The notes under the pieces are model-generated. The model did no database searches. It worked only from the letters and a program-made list of their open reading frames with translations, and was not told the origin of the DNA. Position numbers and translations under genes: made by a program. 64,000 nucleotides of DNA from Mycobacterium sp. MBM (GTDB taxonomy: Bacteria; Actinomycetota; Actinomycetes; Mycobacteriales; Mycobacteriaceae): positions 62,001-126,000 of the forward strand of contig JAKJHY010000001.1 of NCBI GenBank assembly GCA_021648845.1, given 5' to 3'. Below, one piece after another: positions 7,610-15,700 of the stretch. How positions within the stretch are numbered: position 1 is the first letter of the stretch; every line of letters begins with the position of its first letter.

Positions 7610-9988
7610 ATGCCCCGCCACAATGACGACGACCACGACTACGACCCACCATTGTCCGGCGTACGAGTGCTCGACCTGACCGCCGGGCCGATGACCGCCG
7701 TCGGACGGCTACTGGCCGATCTGGGCGCCCACGTCAGTCCCGTTGCGCTGCAGAGCATCTGTCGCACACCCGACAGCATCGCGCTAGACACCGCCGTGAA
7801 TCGGCACGGCCTGCACACGGTGACCGTCGACGATGCCGAGGACTGGACCCGGATGCTGGCCGGGGCGGACATCCTCATCGAGGAGACCGCGCCGGGATCT
7901 GCGGCCGAGGCCGCACTCGACGTGCGAGGTATCCGTACGGCCCATCCGGCACTGGTGATCCTGTCCATCAGCGATTTCGGCCGCGACACCCGATTCCGGA
8001 ACTGGCAGGCCACCACACCGGTGCTGCACGCACTGACCAGCGAGCTGTCCCGGTCCGGAGTTCCCGGCCGAGAACCCCTGGTGCCGCCCGGGCAGCACCT
8101 GCCCTACCAGGTCGCCGCCGCGCAGGCCGCGGTATTCACGGTCAGCGTCCTGCTGGACCGATTACGGACCGGCGAAGGCGATCTCATCGACTTCTCGGTG
8201 CTCGAGGGAGCCATGCAGACCCTCGACCCGCCCTACGGCACGGCCGGCACCGCCTCGGCCGGGGTGGCACTCAGTGCGCAGCAACGCAACTGGGCGGCCG
8301 AGCAACTGCGCTATCCGATCATCGCCTGCCGTGACGGCCACGTGCGGATCTGCCTGCTGGCCAAACGACAATGGCAGGGCATGTTCGAATGGATGGGCCG
8401 CCCAGCCGAATTCGCCGACCCGAAGTACTACAGCCTGCGTGAACGACTCACCTCGGTCGAGTTGCTCGGCGCCATCGGGCGGTTCTGCGCCGAAAAGACC
8501 CGCGCCGAACTGGAGGAGCAGGGCCAACGCCACCGGGTACCGACCGCGGCGGTGCTCACCCTCCCCGAGGCGCTGCGCAGCGAGCACGTCACCGCCCGCG
8601 GACTCTTCCGCGAGGTGGAACTGGCCGCGGGCACCACGGCGCCGGTCCCGGCCGGGATCGTGGAGATCGACGGGCACCGCGCCAGCACGTTGACCCGCCC
8701 GGCGGCCGAGACCGCGCGTCCGCCGCACGCAGCGATCCTGGCCGGGCGCACCCGCCGCGAGGAGGGTCTGCCGCTGGAGGGCCTGCGCGTGCTGGACCTC
8801 GGGGTCATCGTGGTGGGCAGCGATACCGGCCGGCTGTTCGGCGACCTCGGCGCCGATGTCGTCAAGATCGAGAACTCGGCATTCCCGGACGGATTACGCG
8901 GCAACCTGACCTCGATCTCGCACACCTACGCCGCCGGTCACCGCAACAAGAGGTCCATCGGCATCGACCTGCGGCTCGCCGAGGGCCGGGCGCTGGCACA
9001 CCGCCTCGTCGAGTCCGCCGACGTGGTGCTCACCAACTTCAAACCCGGTGTCGCCGCGGCCCTGGGCATGGACCACGGCACGCTGCACCGGATCAACCCG
9101 GGCATCGTCGTGGTGGACAGTTCGGCGTACGGCCCGACCGGGCCGTGGGCAGACCGGCTCGGCTACGGGCCGCTGGTGCGGGCCGCCGCGGGGTTCACCG
9201 ACCTGTGGACCTACCCGGACGAGCGGGATGCCCCGTCGCTGCGCTCGCCCGAAGACACTCCCCCGTCGCTGCGCTCGCCCGAGGACACTCCCCCGTCGCT
9301 GCGCTCGCCCGAGACGCCAGCGTTCTGCGATGCCGTCACCGTCTACCCAGATCACGTCGCCGCCCGGATCGGCACACTGGCCGCCCTGGCCCTGCTGCTG
9401 CGCCGCGAACGCACCGGCACCGGTGGCGCGGCCAGCGTCGCCCAGTCCGAGGTGATGATCAGCCATCTGGCCGCCGAGATCGCCGCCGACGCGCTCGAAC
9501 TGCCCGCGCAGCACCCCGAGTACCCGTGGGGCCTGTTTCCGGCCAAGGGGGACGACGCGTGGGTCGCGGTGACCGTCCGCGACGACACCGATCACCGCGC
9601 CCTGCGCACCGTCATCGGGGAACGTCCGCTGCCGGAATGGACCGCCGAGCACAGCCCGGCCGAGGCGATGAACCTGCTGCAAGCGGCGGGCGTGCCCGCC
9701 GGGGCCGTGCTGCACGCCGCCGAGCTCCCGCACTGGGACTACTACCGCGAACGTCGCGCCTTCCGGGAAGAGTTGCATCCGCATGGCCGCGAGCCCTACA
9801 CCCTCGAAAACGTCCAGATCCACGCCGATCGCATCGCCGATCCCCCACTCGGGCAGGCACCGCTGCTCGGCGAGCAGACCCGCGAAATCGGGGCCGAACT
9901 GCTGGGACTGAGCCAGACCGAGATCGACGACCTGATGGCCCGCGGGGTGTTGGAGACGGTGCTGCAGGCGGTCGCGCCGCCTCGCTGA
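7610..9988 (+). CDS. Two-domain CaiB/BaiF (class III) CoA-transferase
   Basis: A 792-residue protein, about twice the usual 400-residue class III CoA-transferase, made of two CaiB-like halves. The first begins with SGVRVLDLTAGPMTAVGRLL (about residues 18-37); the second begins near 385 with GLRVLDLGVIVVGSDTGRLF and the DLGADVVKIE strand. Fusions of this kind transfer CoA between carboxylates, here probably loading the substrate for the two upstream dehydrogenases. Residues about 541-568 are a Pro-Ser-Arg-Glu-Asp stretch encoded by a 30-bp tandem repeat (9231-9313), which looks like an acquired insertion in the second domain. ATG at 7610 lies five bases after the preceding stop. Confidence 0.88.
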   Translation: MPRHNDDDHDYDPPLSGVRVLDLTAGPMTAVGRLLADLGAHVSPVALQSICRTPDSIALDTAVNRHGLHTVTVDDAEDWTRMLAGADILIEETAPGSAAEAALDVRGIRTAHPALVILSISDFGRDTRFRNWQATTPVLHALTSELSRSGVPGREPLVPPGQHLPYQVAAAQAAVFTVSVLLDRLRTGEGDLIDFSVLEGAMQTLDPPYGTAGTASAGVALSAQQRNWAAEQLRYPIIACRDGHVRICLLAKRQWQGMFEWMGRPAEFADPKYYSLRERLTSVELLGAIGRFCAEKTRAELEEQGQRHRVPTAAVLTLPEALRSEHVTARGLFREVELAAGTTAPVPAGIVEIDGHRASTLTRPAAETARPPHAAILAGRTRREEGLPLEGLRVLDLGVIVVGSDTGRLFGDLGADVVKIENSAFPDGLRGNLTSISHTYAAGHRNKRSIGIDLRLAEGRALAHRLVESADVVLTNFKPGVAAALGMDHGTLHRINPGIVVVDSSAYGPTGPWADRLGYGPLVRAAAGFTDLWTYPDERDAPSLRSPEDTPPSLRSPEDTPPSLRSPETPAFCDAVTVYPDHVAARIGTLAALALLLRRERTGTGGAASVAQSEVMISHLAAEIAADALELPAQHPEYPWGLFPAKGDDAWVAVTVRDDTDHRALRTVIGERPLPEWTAEHSPAEAMNLLQAAGVPAGAVLHAAELPHWDYYRERRAFREELHPHGREPYTLENVQIHADRIADPPLGQAPLLGEQTREIGAELLGLSQTEIDDLMARGVLETVLQAVAPPR
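9231..9313 (+). repeat. 30-bp tandem repeat, 2.8 copies, inside the CoA-transferase gene
   Basis: Copies start at 9231, 9261 and 9291. The first two are 30 bp and differ at one position (9253 A versus 9283 G); the third is 23 bp. The unit is in frame and encodes a decapeptide (PSLRSPEDTP). Each copy contains the 12-mer GTCGCTGCGCTC. Confidence 0.97.
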
Positions 9989-10059
9989 CCCGGCCACCGA
10001 GGCACCGGCTTAAGATCCGAAAGCCCGCGTCAGCCTCGACCCGTTCCGGATGTGCCCGC

Positions 10060-10989
10060 ATGCAAGTGGACTTCACCAGGCTCCGCTACTTTGTGGCGGT
10101 CGCCGAAGAGCTGCACTTCAAACGGGCCGCCGACCGGTTGATGATCACCCCGCCGCCGCTGAGCAAGCAGATCAAGCTGCTCGAAAGCGAGCTCGGCGGT
10201 CAGCTGTTCGAACGCCGCTACCACGACGTCAGACTCACCGCGCTCGGCCAAGCGCTGCTGGGGCCGGCCCGCGACGTCCTCGACCGGGTCGACGACCTCA
10301 AAGCGATGGCGTCGCACATGACCAACGGCACCGCGGCGATCCGCATCGGTGCCACCGCCTACGCGCCGTCGGATTTCCTGGCGCGACTGGAGACCGCCGT
10401 TGCCGCGCTGACGGTGCCCGCGGCGTTCAGCGTTCCGGGCTCGGCGGCCGAGGTCACCGCCAAACTGGTGTCCGGACACCTCGATCTCGGCCTGATCCAC
10501 CTGCCCTCTGCGGACCGGCGAATACGGCACCGGGTGGTGGCCAGCTATCCCGGCGCGATCGCGGTCCGCTTCGACGATCCGCTGGCCGCCCACGACAGCG
10601 TGTCCATCGAGGCGCTGCGCGACCGCGAGGTGGTGATCGACTTCGCGCGTCCCAACCCGGTGGTGCTGGCCGGGCTGACCCGCGGTCTGCACGCACGCGG
10701 CGTGCACCGCATCGTCCGGACCACCAACCAGCTCGGCGGTGAACTGGAGATGGCGACCCAGGTGTTCAACCGTCACCTGGTCGCGGTGGTGACCTACGCG
10801 CCGGCATCGGCCATCGGCAGGATCTTTTCACCACCGGAGTTCAAGCTGATCCCGATAGACGAAAATTCTTGGGCCGCAATAAAAATTGCTTTGGCCTGGG
10901 TGCCGGAGCGCCAGCGTGACGCGGCCCGGATCGAGGCCCTGGTAGCCGAGATCGCAGACCGGGTGGGGACTTCGGATGCCGGCGGTTGA
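10060..10989 (+). CDS. LysR family transcriptional regulator
   Basis: A 309-residue LysR-type regulator. The N-terminal winged helix-turn-helix is clear (residues about 2-60, with RLRYFVAVAEELHFKRAA and PPPLSKQIKLLESELGGQLF), followed by a periplasmic-binding-protein-like effector domain. It lies 71 bp after the CoA-transferase in the same direction, so it may be co-transcribed and probably senses an intermediate of the dehydrogenase/CoA-transferase pathway (inference). ATG at 10060 gives the standard N-terminus. Its 3' end is unusually AT-rich (around 10860-10890) for this genome. It overlaps the start of the YchJ-like gene by 14 bp. Confidence 0.92.
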   Translation: MQVDFTRLRYFVAVAEELHFKRAADRLMITPPPLSKQIKLLESELGGQLFERRYHDVRLTALGQALLGPARDVLDRVDDLKAMASHMTNGTAAIRIGATAYAPSDFLARLETAVAALTVPAAFSVPGSAAEVTAKLVSGHLDLGLIHLPSADRRIRHRVVASYPGAIAVRFDDPLAAHDSVSIEALRDREVVIDFARPNPVVLAGLTRGLHARGVHRIVRTTNQLGGELEMATQVFNRHLVAVVTYAPASAIGRIFSPPEFKLIPIDENSWAAIKIALAWVPERQRDAARIEALVAEIADRVGTSDAGG

Positions 10990-11377
10990 CCTCCGGGCAT
11001 GCCCCTGCGGGTCCGGGCTGCTCTACCCACAGTGCTGCGGGGCGCTGCACGACGGCGCGGCCGCGGTGACCGCCGAAGCCCTGATGCGGTCACGGTTCAC
11101 TGCATTCGCGCTCGGTCGCGTCGACTACCTGATGCACAGCTGGCATCCCGACACCAGGCCCGTGCGGCTGGATCTCGACGACGAGATCATCTGGCGACGC
11201 CTGCAGATCGTGGACACCGAAGCCGGCACCGCCGACGACGACACCGGCATCGTGGAATTCCGCGCCGCCTACCTGCGCGACGGGACGCGGCACATCCTGC
11301 ACGAACGCAGTCGTTTCCGCCGGATCCGCGACGGCTCCTGGCGTTATCTGGACGGGGAGTTCCCCAGCGGTCCGTAA
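10976..11377 (+). CDS. YchJ/UPF0225 family protein with SEC-C zinc motif
   Basis: A 133-residue small protein. The N-terminal SEC-C motif CPCGSGLLYPQCCG (about residues 8-21) should bind one zinc ion. The rest is a compact NTF2-like YchJ domain, with SRFTAFALGRVDYLMHSWHP being characteristic. Its function is not established; SEC-C motifs often mediate protein binding. ATG at 10976 overlaps the 3' end of the LysR gene, suggesting coupling. It is followed ten bases later by the secreted peptidase gene. Confidence 0.85.
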   Translation: MPAVDLRACPCGSGLLYPQCCGALHDGAAAVTAEALMRSRFTAFALGRVDYLMHSWHPDTRPVRLDLDDEIIWRRLQIVDTEAGTADDDTGIVEFRAAYLRDGTRHILHERSRFRRIRDGSWRYLDGEFPSGP

Positions 11378-11386
11378 GCTGGCCGG

Positions 11387-11899
11387 ATGCGTTTTCTGCT
11401 CACCGTCACCGCATCGGCAGCCGCGGCCCTGCTGTCGGCGCCGGTCACGCATGCCGAACCCGCCGATGCGGCCGCGCCGGGCACCGACACACTGACCGCC
11501 TTCGACGTCGCCGATCCGGCCATCGGCCGGCTGGACCCGACCCTGCTGACGGCGGTGCAGAACGCCACCGCGGCGGCCGCCGCCGAGGGGGTCACGGTGA
11601 CCGTGACATCCGGGTGGCGTTCACCGCAGTTCCAACAGCAGCTGCTCGACGAGGCCATCGTCACCTACGGCAGCTACCCGGCGGCCCGCCGGTACGTCCA
11701 GACCCCCGAACAGTCCCGCCATGTGACCGGTGCGGCCGTGGACATCGGCGGGCCCGGCGCGGACAGCTGGATGATCGCCAACGGGCCGCGATTCGGGCTG
11801 TGTCAGATCTACGCCAACGAGACATGGCATTTCGAGCTGAGCACCGACCTGTTCGGCACCTGCCCGGCCCTGCTCCCCGACGCCTCCGGCGCGCACTGA
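11387..11899 (+). CDS. Secreted VanY-like D-alanyl-D-alanine carboxypeptidase
   Basis: A 170-residue exported M15 peptidase. A cleavable signal peptide is seen at residues 1-23 ending in THA. The zinc site is recognisable as SRHVTGAAVDIG (His and Asp ligands) and ETWHFEL near residue 145 (the WHFE catalytic/ligand motif of VanY/DdcB enzymes). It should trim D-Ala from peptidoglycan stems outside the membrane. Two cysteines flanking the active site could form a disulfide. ATG at 11387 lies ten bases after the YchJ-like stop. No vanHAX-type resistance genes accompany it. Confidence 0.85.
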   Translation: MRFLLTVTASAAAALLSAPVTHAEPADAAAPGTDTLTAFDVADPAIGRLDPTLLTAVQNATAAAAAEGVTVTVTSGWRSPQFQQQLLDEAIVTYGSYPAARRYVQTPEQSRHVTGAAVDIGGPGADSWMIANGPRFGLCQIYANETWHFELSTDLFGTCPALLPDASGAH

Positions 11900-12043
11900 G
11901 CCCGGCCGTCGAACACGCCTACGCGCCAACGAGTTCGGCACCGGCACTGTTCACCCACTGATCATCGGGCGGCAACCGACGCCTCCCCCGCCGTTGCGGC
12001 AACGGATTCGCCGTCGGCGGATTCGCGGTTAGGGTGATACCTC

Positions 12044-12991
12044 GTGCGTGCCGTGCTGATCGTCAACCCGAACGCGACCTCGACGACCCCGGCCGGGCGC
12101 GACCTGCTGGCTCATGCGCTGGAGAGCCGAGTCGACCTGACCGTGATCCACACCGATCACCGAGGCCACGCCATCGAGATCGGCCACCAGGCGACCCGGG
12201 ACGGGATCGACGTGCTGATCGTGCACGGCGGCGACGGGACGGTCAACGAAGTGGTCAACGGCGTACTCCAGGAGCCGTCCGCGAGCGCCCCCGCCGTCGG
12301 GGTGGTGCCGGGCGGCTCGGCCAACGTGTTCGCACGCTCGCTGGGAATCAGCTCGGACCCCATTGTGGCGACCAATCAGCTCGTCGACCTGCTCGGGGAC
12401 CATCGCCGGGGCGTGCCCTGGCGGCGTATCGGGCTGATGGACTGCGGTGAGCGGTGGGGTGTGTTCACCGCCGGCATGGGCGTCGACGGTGACGTGGTGG
12501 CCGCGGTGGAGGCTCAGCGCGCCAAGGGCCGGACGGTGACCGCCTCGCGGTACATCCGGGTGGCGATCCGCGAGATGCTGGCCAGCGCGCGCCGCGAACC
12601 GCTCCTGACCGTCGAAATGCCCGACCGCGAGCCCGTATCCGGTGTGCATTTCGCCTTCGTCTCGAATTCCAGTCCCTGGACGTACGCGAATACCCGGCCG
12701 GTGTGGACGAACCCGACCACCACCTTCGAAACCGGGCTCGGGGTGTTCGCCATCACGAACATGAACGTGTGGCGCAATCTCGGCCTGGTGCGTCGGATGC
12801 TGTCCGCCAAAGCGGATATCACTGCGCCGCATCTGCTCCGCGAGGACGACCTGGCGTGGCTTCGGGTGACCAGTGCCACACCGGTGGCATGTCAGATCGA
12901 CGGGGATTACCTCGGATTGCGCGATGCGATGACGTTCAGATCGGTTCCGGACGCCCTGTGCGTGGTCGCGCCGGCCACCGAATCGTCGTGA
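12044..12991 (+). CDS. Diacylglycerol/lipid kinase family protein (Rv3218-like)
   Basis: A 315-residue kinase of the DAGK/YegS superfamily. The nucleotide-binding motif VHGGDGTVNEVVNG is at about residues 64-77 and the second signature GVVPGGSANVFARSLGI at about 86-102. Family members phosphorylate diacylglycerol or related lipids using ATP; the substrate here is unproven. GTG at 12044 is the only start that gives a normal beta-strand N-terminus (RAVLIVNPNAT). Position and size match Rv3218, directly before whiB1. Confidence 0.87.
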   Translation: MRAVLIVNPNATSTTPAGRDLLAHALESRVDLTVIHTDHRGHAIEIGHQATRDGIDVLIVHGGDGTVNEVVNGVLQEPSASAPAVGVVPGGSANVFARSLGISSDPIVATNQLVDLLGDHRRGVPWRRIGLMDCGERWGVFTAGMGVDGDVVAAVEAQRAKGRTVTASRYIRVAIREMLASARREPLLTVEMPDREPVSGVHFAFVSNSSPWTYANTRPVWTNPTTTFETGLGVFAITNMNVWRNLGLVRRMLSAKADITAPHLLREDDLAWLRVTSATPVACQIDGDYLGLRDAMTFRSVPDALCVVAPATESS

Positions 12992-13082
12992 CCTGCGAAT
13001 ATGCTGTGAGCGACGGAAATTTAGAGCGCAAGTGAGTTGAGTGTAGTACAAACGAGTGAGCGGTCAGGTAACCCGGTACCGC

Positions 13083-13142
13083 AGTGACATTGCCCACGTG
13101 TTAACGCAGTTCTATTGACATCTGTTCAGCCTGTGAAAGCAT
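13083..13142 (+). promoter_or_regulatory. whiB1 promoter with CRP-like site
   Basis: AGTGACATTGCCCACG at 13083-13098 closely matches the Cmr/CRP site known in front of M. tuberculosis whiB1. A perfect -35 TTGACA is at 13115-13120 and a weak -10, AAGCAT, at 13137-13142 (16-bp spacer), giving a start near 13149. The site would be centred about 58 bases upstream of that start, a class I activator position. The resulting leader of about 100 nt runs to the RBS AGGAG at 13238-13242. Confidence 0.6.
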
Positions 13143-13250
13143 CGTATGCAACAGCGCAGAAACAATTGATGCGCATGCGTTAACAGCCGAAGAAAAGCAG
13201 AAGCGCCATTTGTGGCGCCCATTGCACTGACTTGACTAGGAGATAGAAGC

Positions 13251-13505
13251 ATGGATTGGCGTCACAAGGCGATCTGTCGCGACGAGGATCCGGAACTGTT
13301 CTTCCCGGTGGGGAACAGCGGCCCGGCGCTCGCCCAGATCGCCGATGCGAAGCTCGTCTGCAACCGTTGCCCGGTGACCACCGAGTGCCTGAGCTGGGCG
13401 TTGGAGTCCGGCCAGGACGCCGGCGTATGGGGCGGCATGAGCGAAGACGAGCGCCGCGCCCTCAAGCGTCGTAACGCACGGACCAAGGCGCGCACCAGCG
13501 TCTGA
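13251..13505 (+). CDS. whiB1: WhiB1, [4Fe-4S] nitric-oxide-sensing transcriptional regulator
   Basis: An 84-residue WhiB protein. Four cluster-binding cysteines are at positions 9, 37, 40 and 46 (C-x27-C-x2-C-x5-C), followed by the GVWGG beta-turn motif (about 58-62) and a basic C-terminal DNA-binding tail (RRALKRRNARTK). In M. tuberculosis WhiB1 is essential, binds the primary sigma factor and switches to DNA binding when its cluster is nitrosylated. A strong RBS (AGGAG, 13238-13242) precedes the ATG. The gene is monocistronic, with its own promoter and a strong terminator directly after it. Confidence 0.97.
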   Translation: MDWRHKAICRDEDPELFFPVGNSGPALAQIADAKLVCNRCPVTTECLSWALESGQDAGVWGGMSEDERRALKRRNARTKARTSV

Positions 13506-13523
13506 GTTCCGGCGCAGAACCCC

Positions 13524-13564
13524 GACTGCGGCTCCGACAGAAATGTCGGGGCCGCAGTCTTTTT
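13524..13564 (+). terminator. Rho-independent terminator of whiB1
   Basis: A 16-bp stem (13524-13539 with 13544-13559, one G-U pair) closed by a GAAA tetraloop and followed by five T residues (13560-13564). This is a textbook intrinsic terminator and rare in this GC-rich genome. It starts 19 bp after the whiB1 stop. Confidence 0.93.
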
Positions 13565-13633
13565 CCGCATCCGAGTCCGGGCCCACCGCCCAGTCCTTGT
13601 GCACCACATCACATTTGATGCGATGCCGGTCAG

Positions 13634-15133
13634 CTAAATCGCCGCCCTGCGCAGCCGCCCGATCGGCACCCGCAGCACCACATCGGTGCCGCCGGAGTCC
13701 ACATCGTGCATGCCAAGCGAACCGTCGAGTTCCGCGGACACCAAGGTGCGCACGATCTGCAGCCCCAGCCGGTCGGACTTCTCCAGGCTGAAACCCTCCG
13801 GCAGCCCGCGGCCGTCGTCGTGCACGACGACATCGAGCCAGCGCGCCGAACGCTCGGCCCGGATGGTCACCGAACCCTTGACCACATCACCGTCGAAAGC
13901 ATGCTCGAGCGCGTTCTGCACCAGTTCGGTGATCACCATGATCAGTGCGGTCGCACGGTCGGCATCCAGCACGCCCAGATCGCCGTCCCGGGTGATCCGG
14001 ATCGGGGTGTCCACCGAGGCGACGTCGTTCATGATCGGCAGGATCCGGTCCACCACCTGATCAAGGTTGACCTCCTCATCCACCGACATCGACAACGCGT
14101 CATGGACCAGGGCGATCGAGGACACCCGGCGCACCGACTCGATGAGCGCCTCCCGGCCCTCGGCGTTGTTGGTCCGCCGGGCCTGCAACCGCAGCAGCGC
14201 GGCGACGGTCTGCAGATTGTTCTTCACCCGATGATGGATCTCGCGGATGGTCGCATCCTTGGACAGCAACGCACGGTCGCGCCGCTTGACCTCGGTGACA
14301 TCGCGGATCAGCACCGCCGCCCCGGCGGCGGTGCCCCCGACCTGCAGCGGGATGGTCCGCATCAGCACCGCGGCACCGCCGGCGTCGACCTCCATCCGCA
14401 TGCTGGACCCGCCGGCCAGCGAATCACGCACATGTTCGGCCAGTTCCTGGGCCTCGAACGGATCGGAGATCAGCGGCCGGGTGACCGCGACCAGGTTGTG
14501 TCCTTCGAGTTCGGCCGCGAAACCCATCCGGTGGTACGCCGAGATGGCGTTGGGGCTGGCGAAGGCCACTTCACCGGCCACGCCCAGCCGGATGAAACCG
14601 TCGCCGACCCGGGGGCTGGACCGCGACATCGGCAGGTCGCCCACGTTGGGGAACGTGCCGTCGCTGAGCATGTGCTGCAGGTCGGCGGCGCAGTCGAGGT
14701 AGGCGCGTTCCAGCGGGCTGGACGTGCGCCCTTCGGCCAACGCGGTCTGATGGGTGAGCACGGCGACCACGCGGTCGGCGTGCCGCACCGGAACGGCCTC
14801 CACATTCGACCGGTTGCCCTCGCCGCCGGGTTGCCGGCCGACATCGCTCTCCCGGCCGATCGCGCCGGAGTCGAACGCCGCGCGCACCACCGGCATCTGA
14901 TCGGCGGGCGCGGTGGTGCCGACCGCATCGGCCAGCAGCGTCGTGGAGGCGGTGTTCGGGCGCACCTGCGCGACGCACACCAGGTGATCGTCGTCACGCC
15001 GCACCCACATCAGGTAGTCGGCGAAAGACAGGTCGGCCAGCAGTTGCCACTCACCGACCACGGCATGCAGATGGTCGACGGCGTTGCCGGGAAGAACGGT
15101 GTGCTCGGCGAGCAGGTCGCCGAGAGTCGACAT
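13634..15133 (-). CDS. pdtaS: Sensor histidine kinase PdtaS
   Basis: A 499-residue soluble two-component kinase matching Rv3220c. An N-terminal GAF-like and a PAS-like region (about residues 1-290) precede a HisKA_2 phosphoacceptor helix with REIHHRVKNNLQTVAALL near residue 300 and an HATPase_c domain ending with VVHDDGRGLPEGF. No transmembrane segment is seen. In M. tuberculosis the partner is PdtaR, an ANTAR RNA-binding antiterminator encoded elsewhere; the system responds to nitric oxide and copper. It lies 20 bp downstream of the biotinylated-protein gene and is probably co-transcribed with it. Confidence 0.95.
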   Translation of the reverse strand: MSTLGDLLAEHTVLPGNAVDHLHAVVGEWQLLADLSFADYLMWVRRDDDHLVCVAQVRPNTASTTLLADAVGTTAPADQMPVVRAAFDSGAIGRESDVGRQPGGEGNRSNVEAVPVRHADRVVAVLTHQTALAEGRTSSPLERAYLDCAADLQHMLSDGTFPNVGDLPMSRSSPRVGDGFIRLGVAGEVAFASPNAISAYHRMGFAAELEGHNLVAVTRPLISDPFEAQELAEHVRDSLAGGSSMRMEVDAGGAAVLMRTIPLQVGGTAAGAAVLIRDVTEVKRRDRALLSKDATIREIHHRVKNNLQTVAALLRLQARRTNNAEGREALIESVRRVSSIALVHDALSMSVDEEVNLDQVVDRILPIMNDVASVDTPIRITRDGDLGVLDADRATALIMVITELVQNALEHAFDGDVVKGSVTIRAERSARWLDVVVHDDGRGLPEGFSLEKSDRLGLQIVRTLVSAELDGSLGMHDVDSGGTDVVLRVPIGRLRRAAI

Positions 15134-15153
15134 GAGCCGTTACCGCAGTCCGG

Positions 15154-15369
15154 CTAGCTGATCACCGCGATGAGGTCGCCGGCCTGGATGACGTCACCCA
15201 CCGAAACGCTCACCTCGCTGATCGTGCCCGCGACCTCCGCCAGCACCGGGATCTCCATCTTCATGGACTCCAGCAGCACCAGGGTGTCGCCCGCATCGAT
15301 CTGGTCGCCCTTCTGCACAACGACCTCCAGCACGCTGGCCACGATCTCCGCGCGAACATCCTCGGCCAT
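15154..15369 (-). CDS. Biotinylated protein TB7.3 (biotin carrier-like)
   Basis: A 71-residue single-domain biotinyl carrier. The biotinylation motif ESMKMEIPV is present, with the acceptor lysine at residue 37, on the usual flattened beta-barrel lipoyl/biotinyl fold. It lacks any carboxylase domain, matching Rv3221c (TB7.3). It may serve as a free-standing biotin carrier subunit; its partner is unknown. ATG at 15369 is chosen over the longer frame because the protein then starts with the conserved MAEDVRAEIVASV. It is divergent from the bL37 gene and upstream of pdtaS. Confidence 0.93.
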   Translation of the reverse strand: MAEDVRAEIVASVLEVVVQKGDQIDAGDTLVLLESMKMEIPVLAEVAGTISEVSVSVGDVIQAGDLIAVIS

Positions 15370-15484
15370 CTTCACCCCACTCACTTCGCCTTGGCTGGCT
15401 GCTGTTCCGCCTACCTGCCTATATCGAACCACAAGACCAAAACCGTCATCGACCACCACGCGGGAAAAACCAGTCCCCGCGGCA

Positions 15485-15493
15485 TGAGATACT
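15485..15493 (+). promoter_or_regulatory. Extended -10 promoter for the bL37 gene
   Basis: TG-A-GATACT at 15485-15493 is an extended -10 element, giving a start near 15500 and a leader of about 30 nt that contains the strong RBS GGAGG (15518-15522). No good -35 is visible, as is common for extended -10 promoters. Inference from motif only. Confidence 0.4.
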
Positions 15494-15528
15494 GGATCCC
15501 AAGAATTCACTTGATCTGGAGGTTCACC

Positions 15529-15603
15529 ATGGCCAAGCGAGGCCGCAAGAAGCGCGACCGCAAGCACTCGAAGGCCAACCACGGCCGTCGTCCCAACGCC
15601 TGA
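15529..15603 (+). CDS. 50S ribosomal protein bL37 (24 residues)
   Basis: A 24-codon gene encoding a highly basic peptide beginning MAKRGRKKRDRKHS and ending GRRPNA. It matches the actinobacterial ribosomal protein bL37 seen in cryo-EM structures of mycobacterial 50S subunits, which sits in the 23S rRNA core near the peptidyl-transferase region. ATG at 15529 is preceded six bases away by a perfect GGAGG (15518-15522), and the TGA is followed by a bidirectional terminator, so this is an independent one-gene transcript. Because of its size it is often missed; the longer frame starting at 15391 is not the gene. Confidence 0.93.
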   Translation: MAKRGRKKRDRKHSKANHGRRPNA

Positions 15604-15640
15604 GCCCCGCACGTCTTCCGCGAAGACGGCGTAGGCAACA

Positions 15641-15678
15641 AACCGCCCGGCGCTCCCCAAGGGGAGACCGGGCGGTTT
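15641..15678. terminator. Bidirectional terminator between bL37 and rshA
   Basis: A stem of AACCGCCCGG (15641-15650) with CCGGGCGGTT (15668-15677), extended by CTCCCC (15653-15658) with GGGGAG (15661-15666). T-rich sequence follows on the plus strand (TTTGTCATTTCTT) and TTTGTT on the minus strand. It separates the convergent bL37 and sigH-rshA transcripts. Confidence 0.85.
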
Positions 15679-15700
15679 GTCATTTCTTGGTCTGTGCTGT

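Noticed and set aside
9231..9313. CRISPR-like array
   Set aside because: The 30-bp units are directly adjacent without unique spacers and are in frame inside a gene, so this is a coding tandem repeat.
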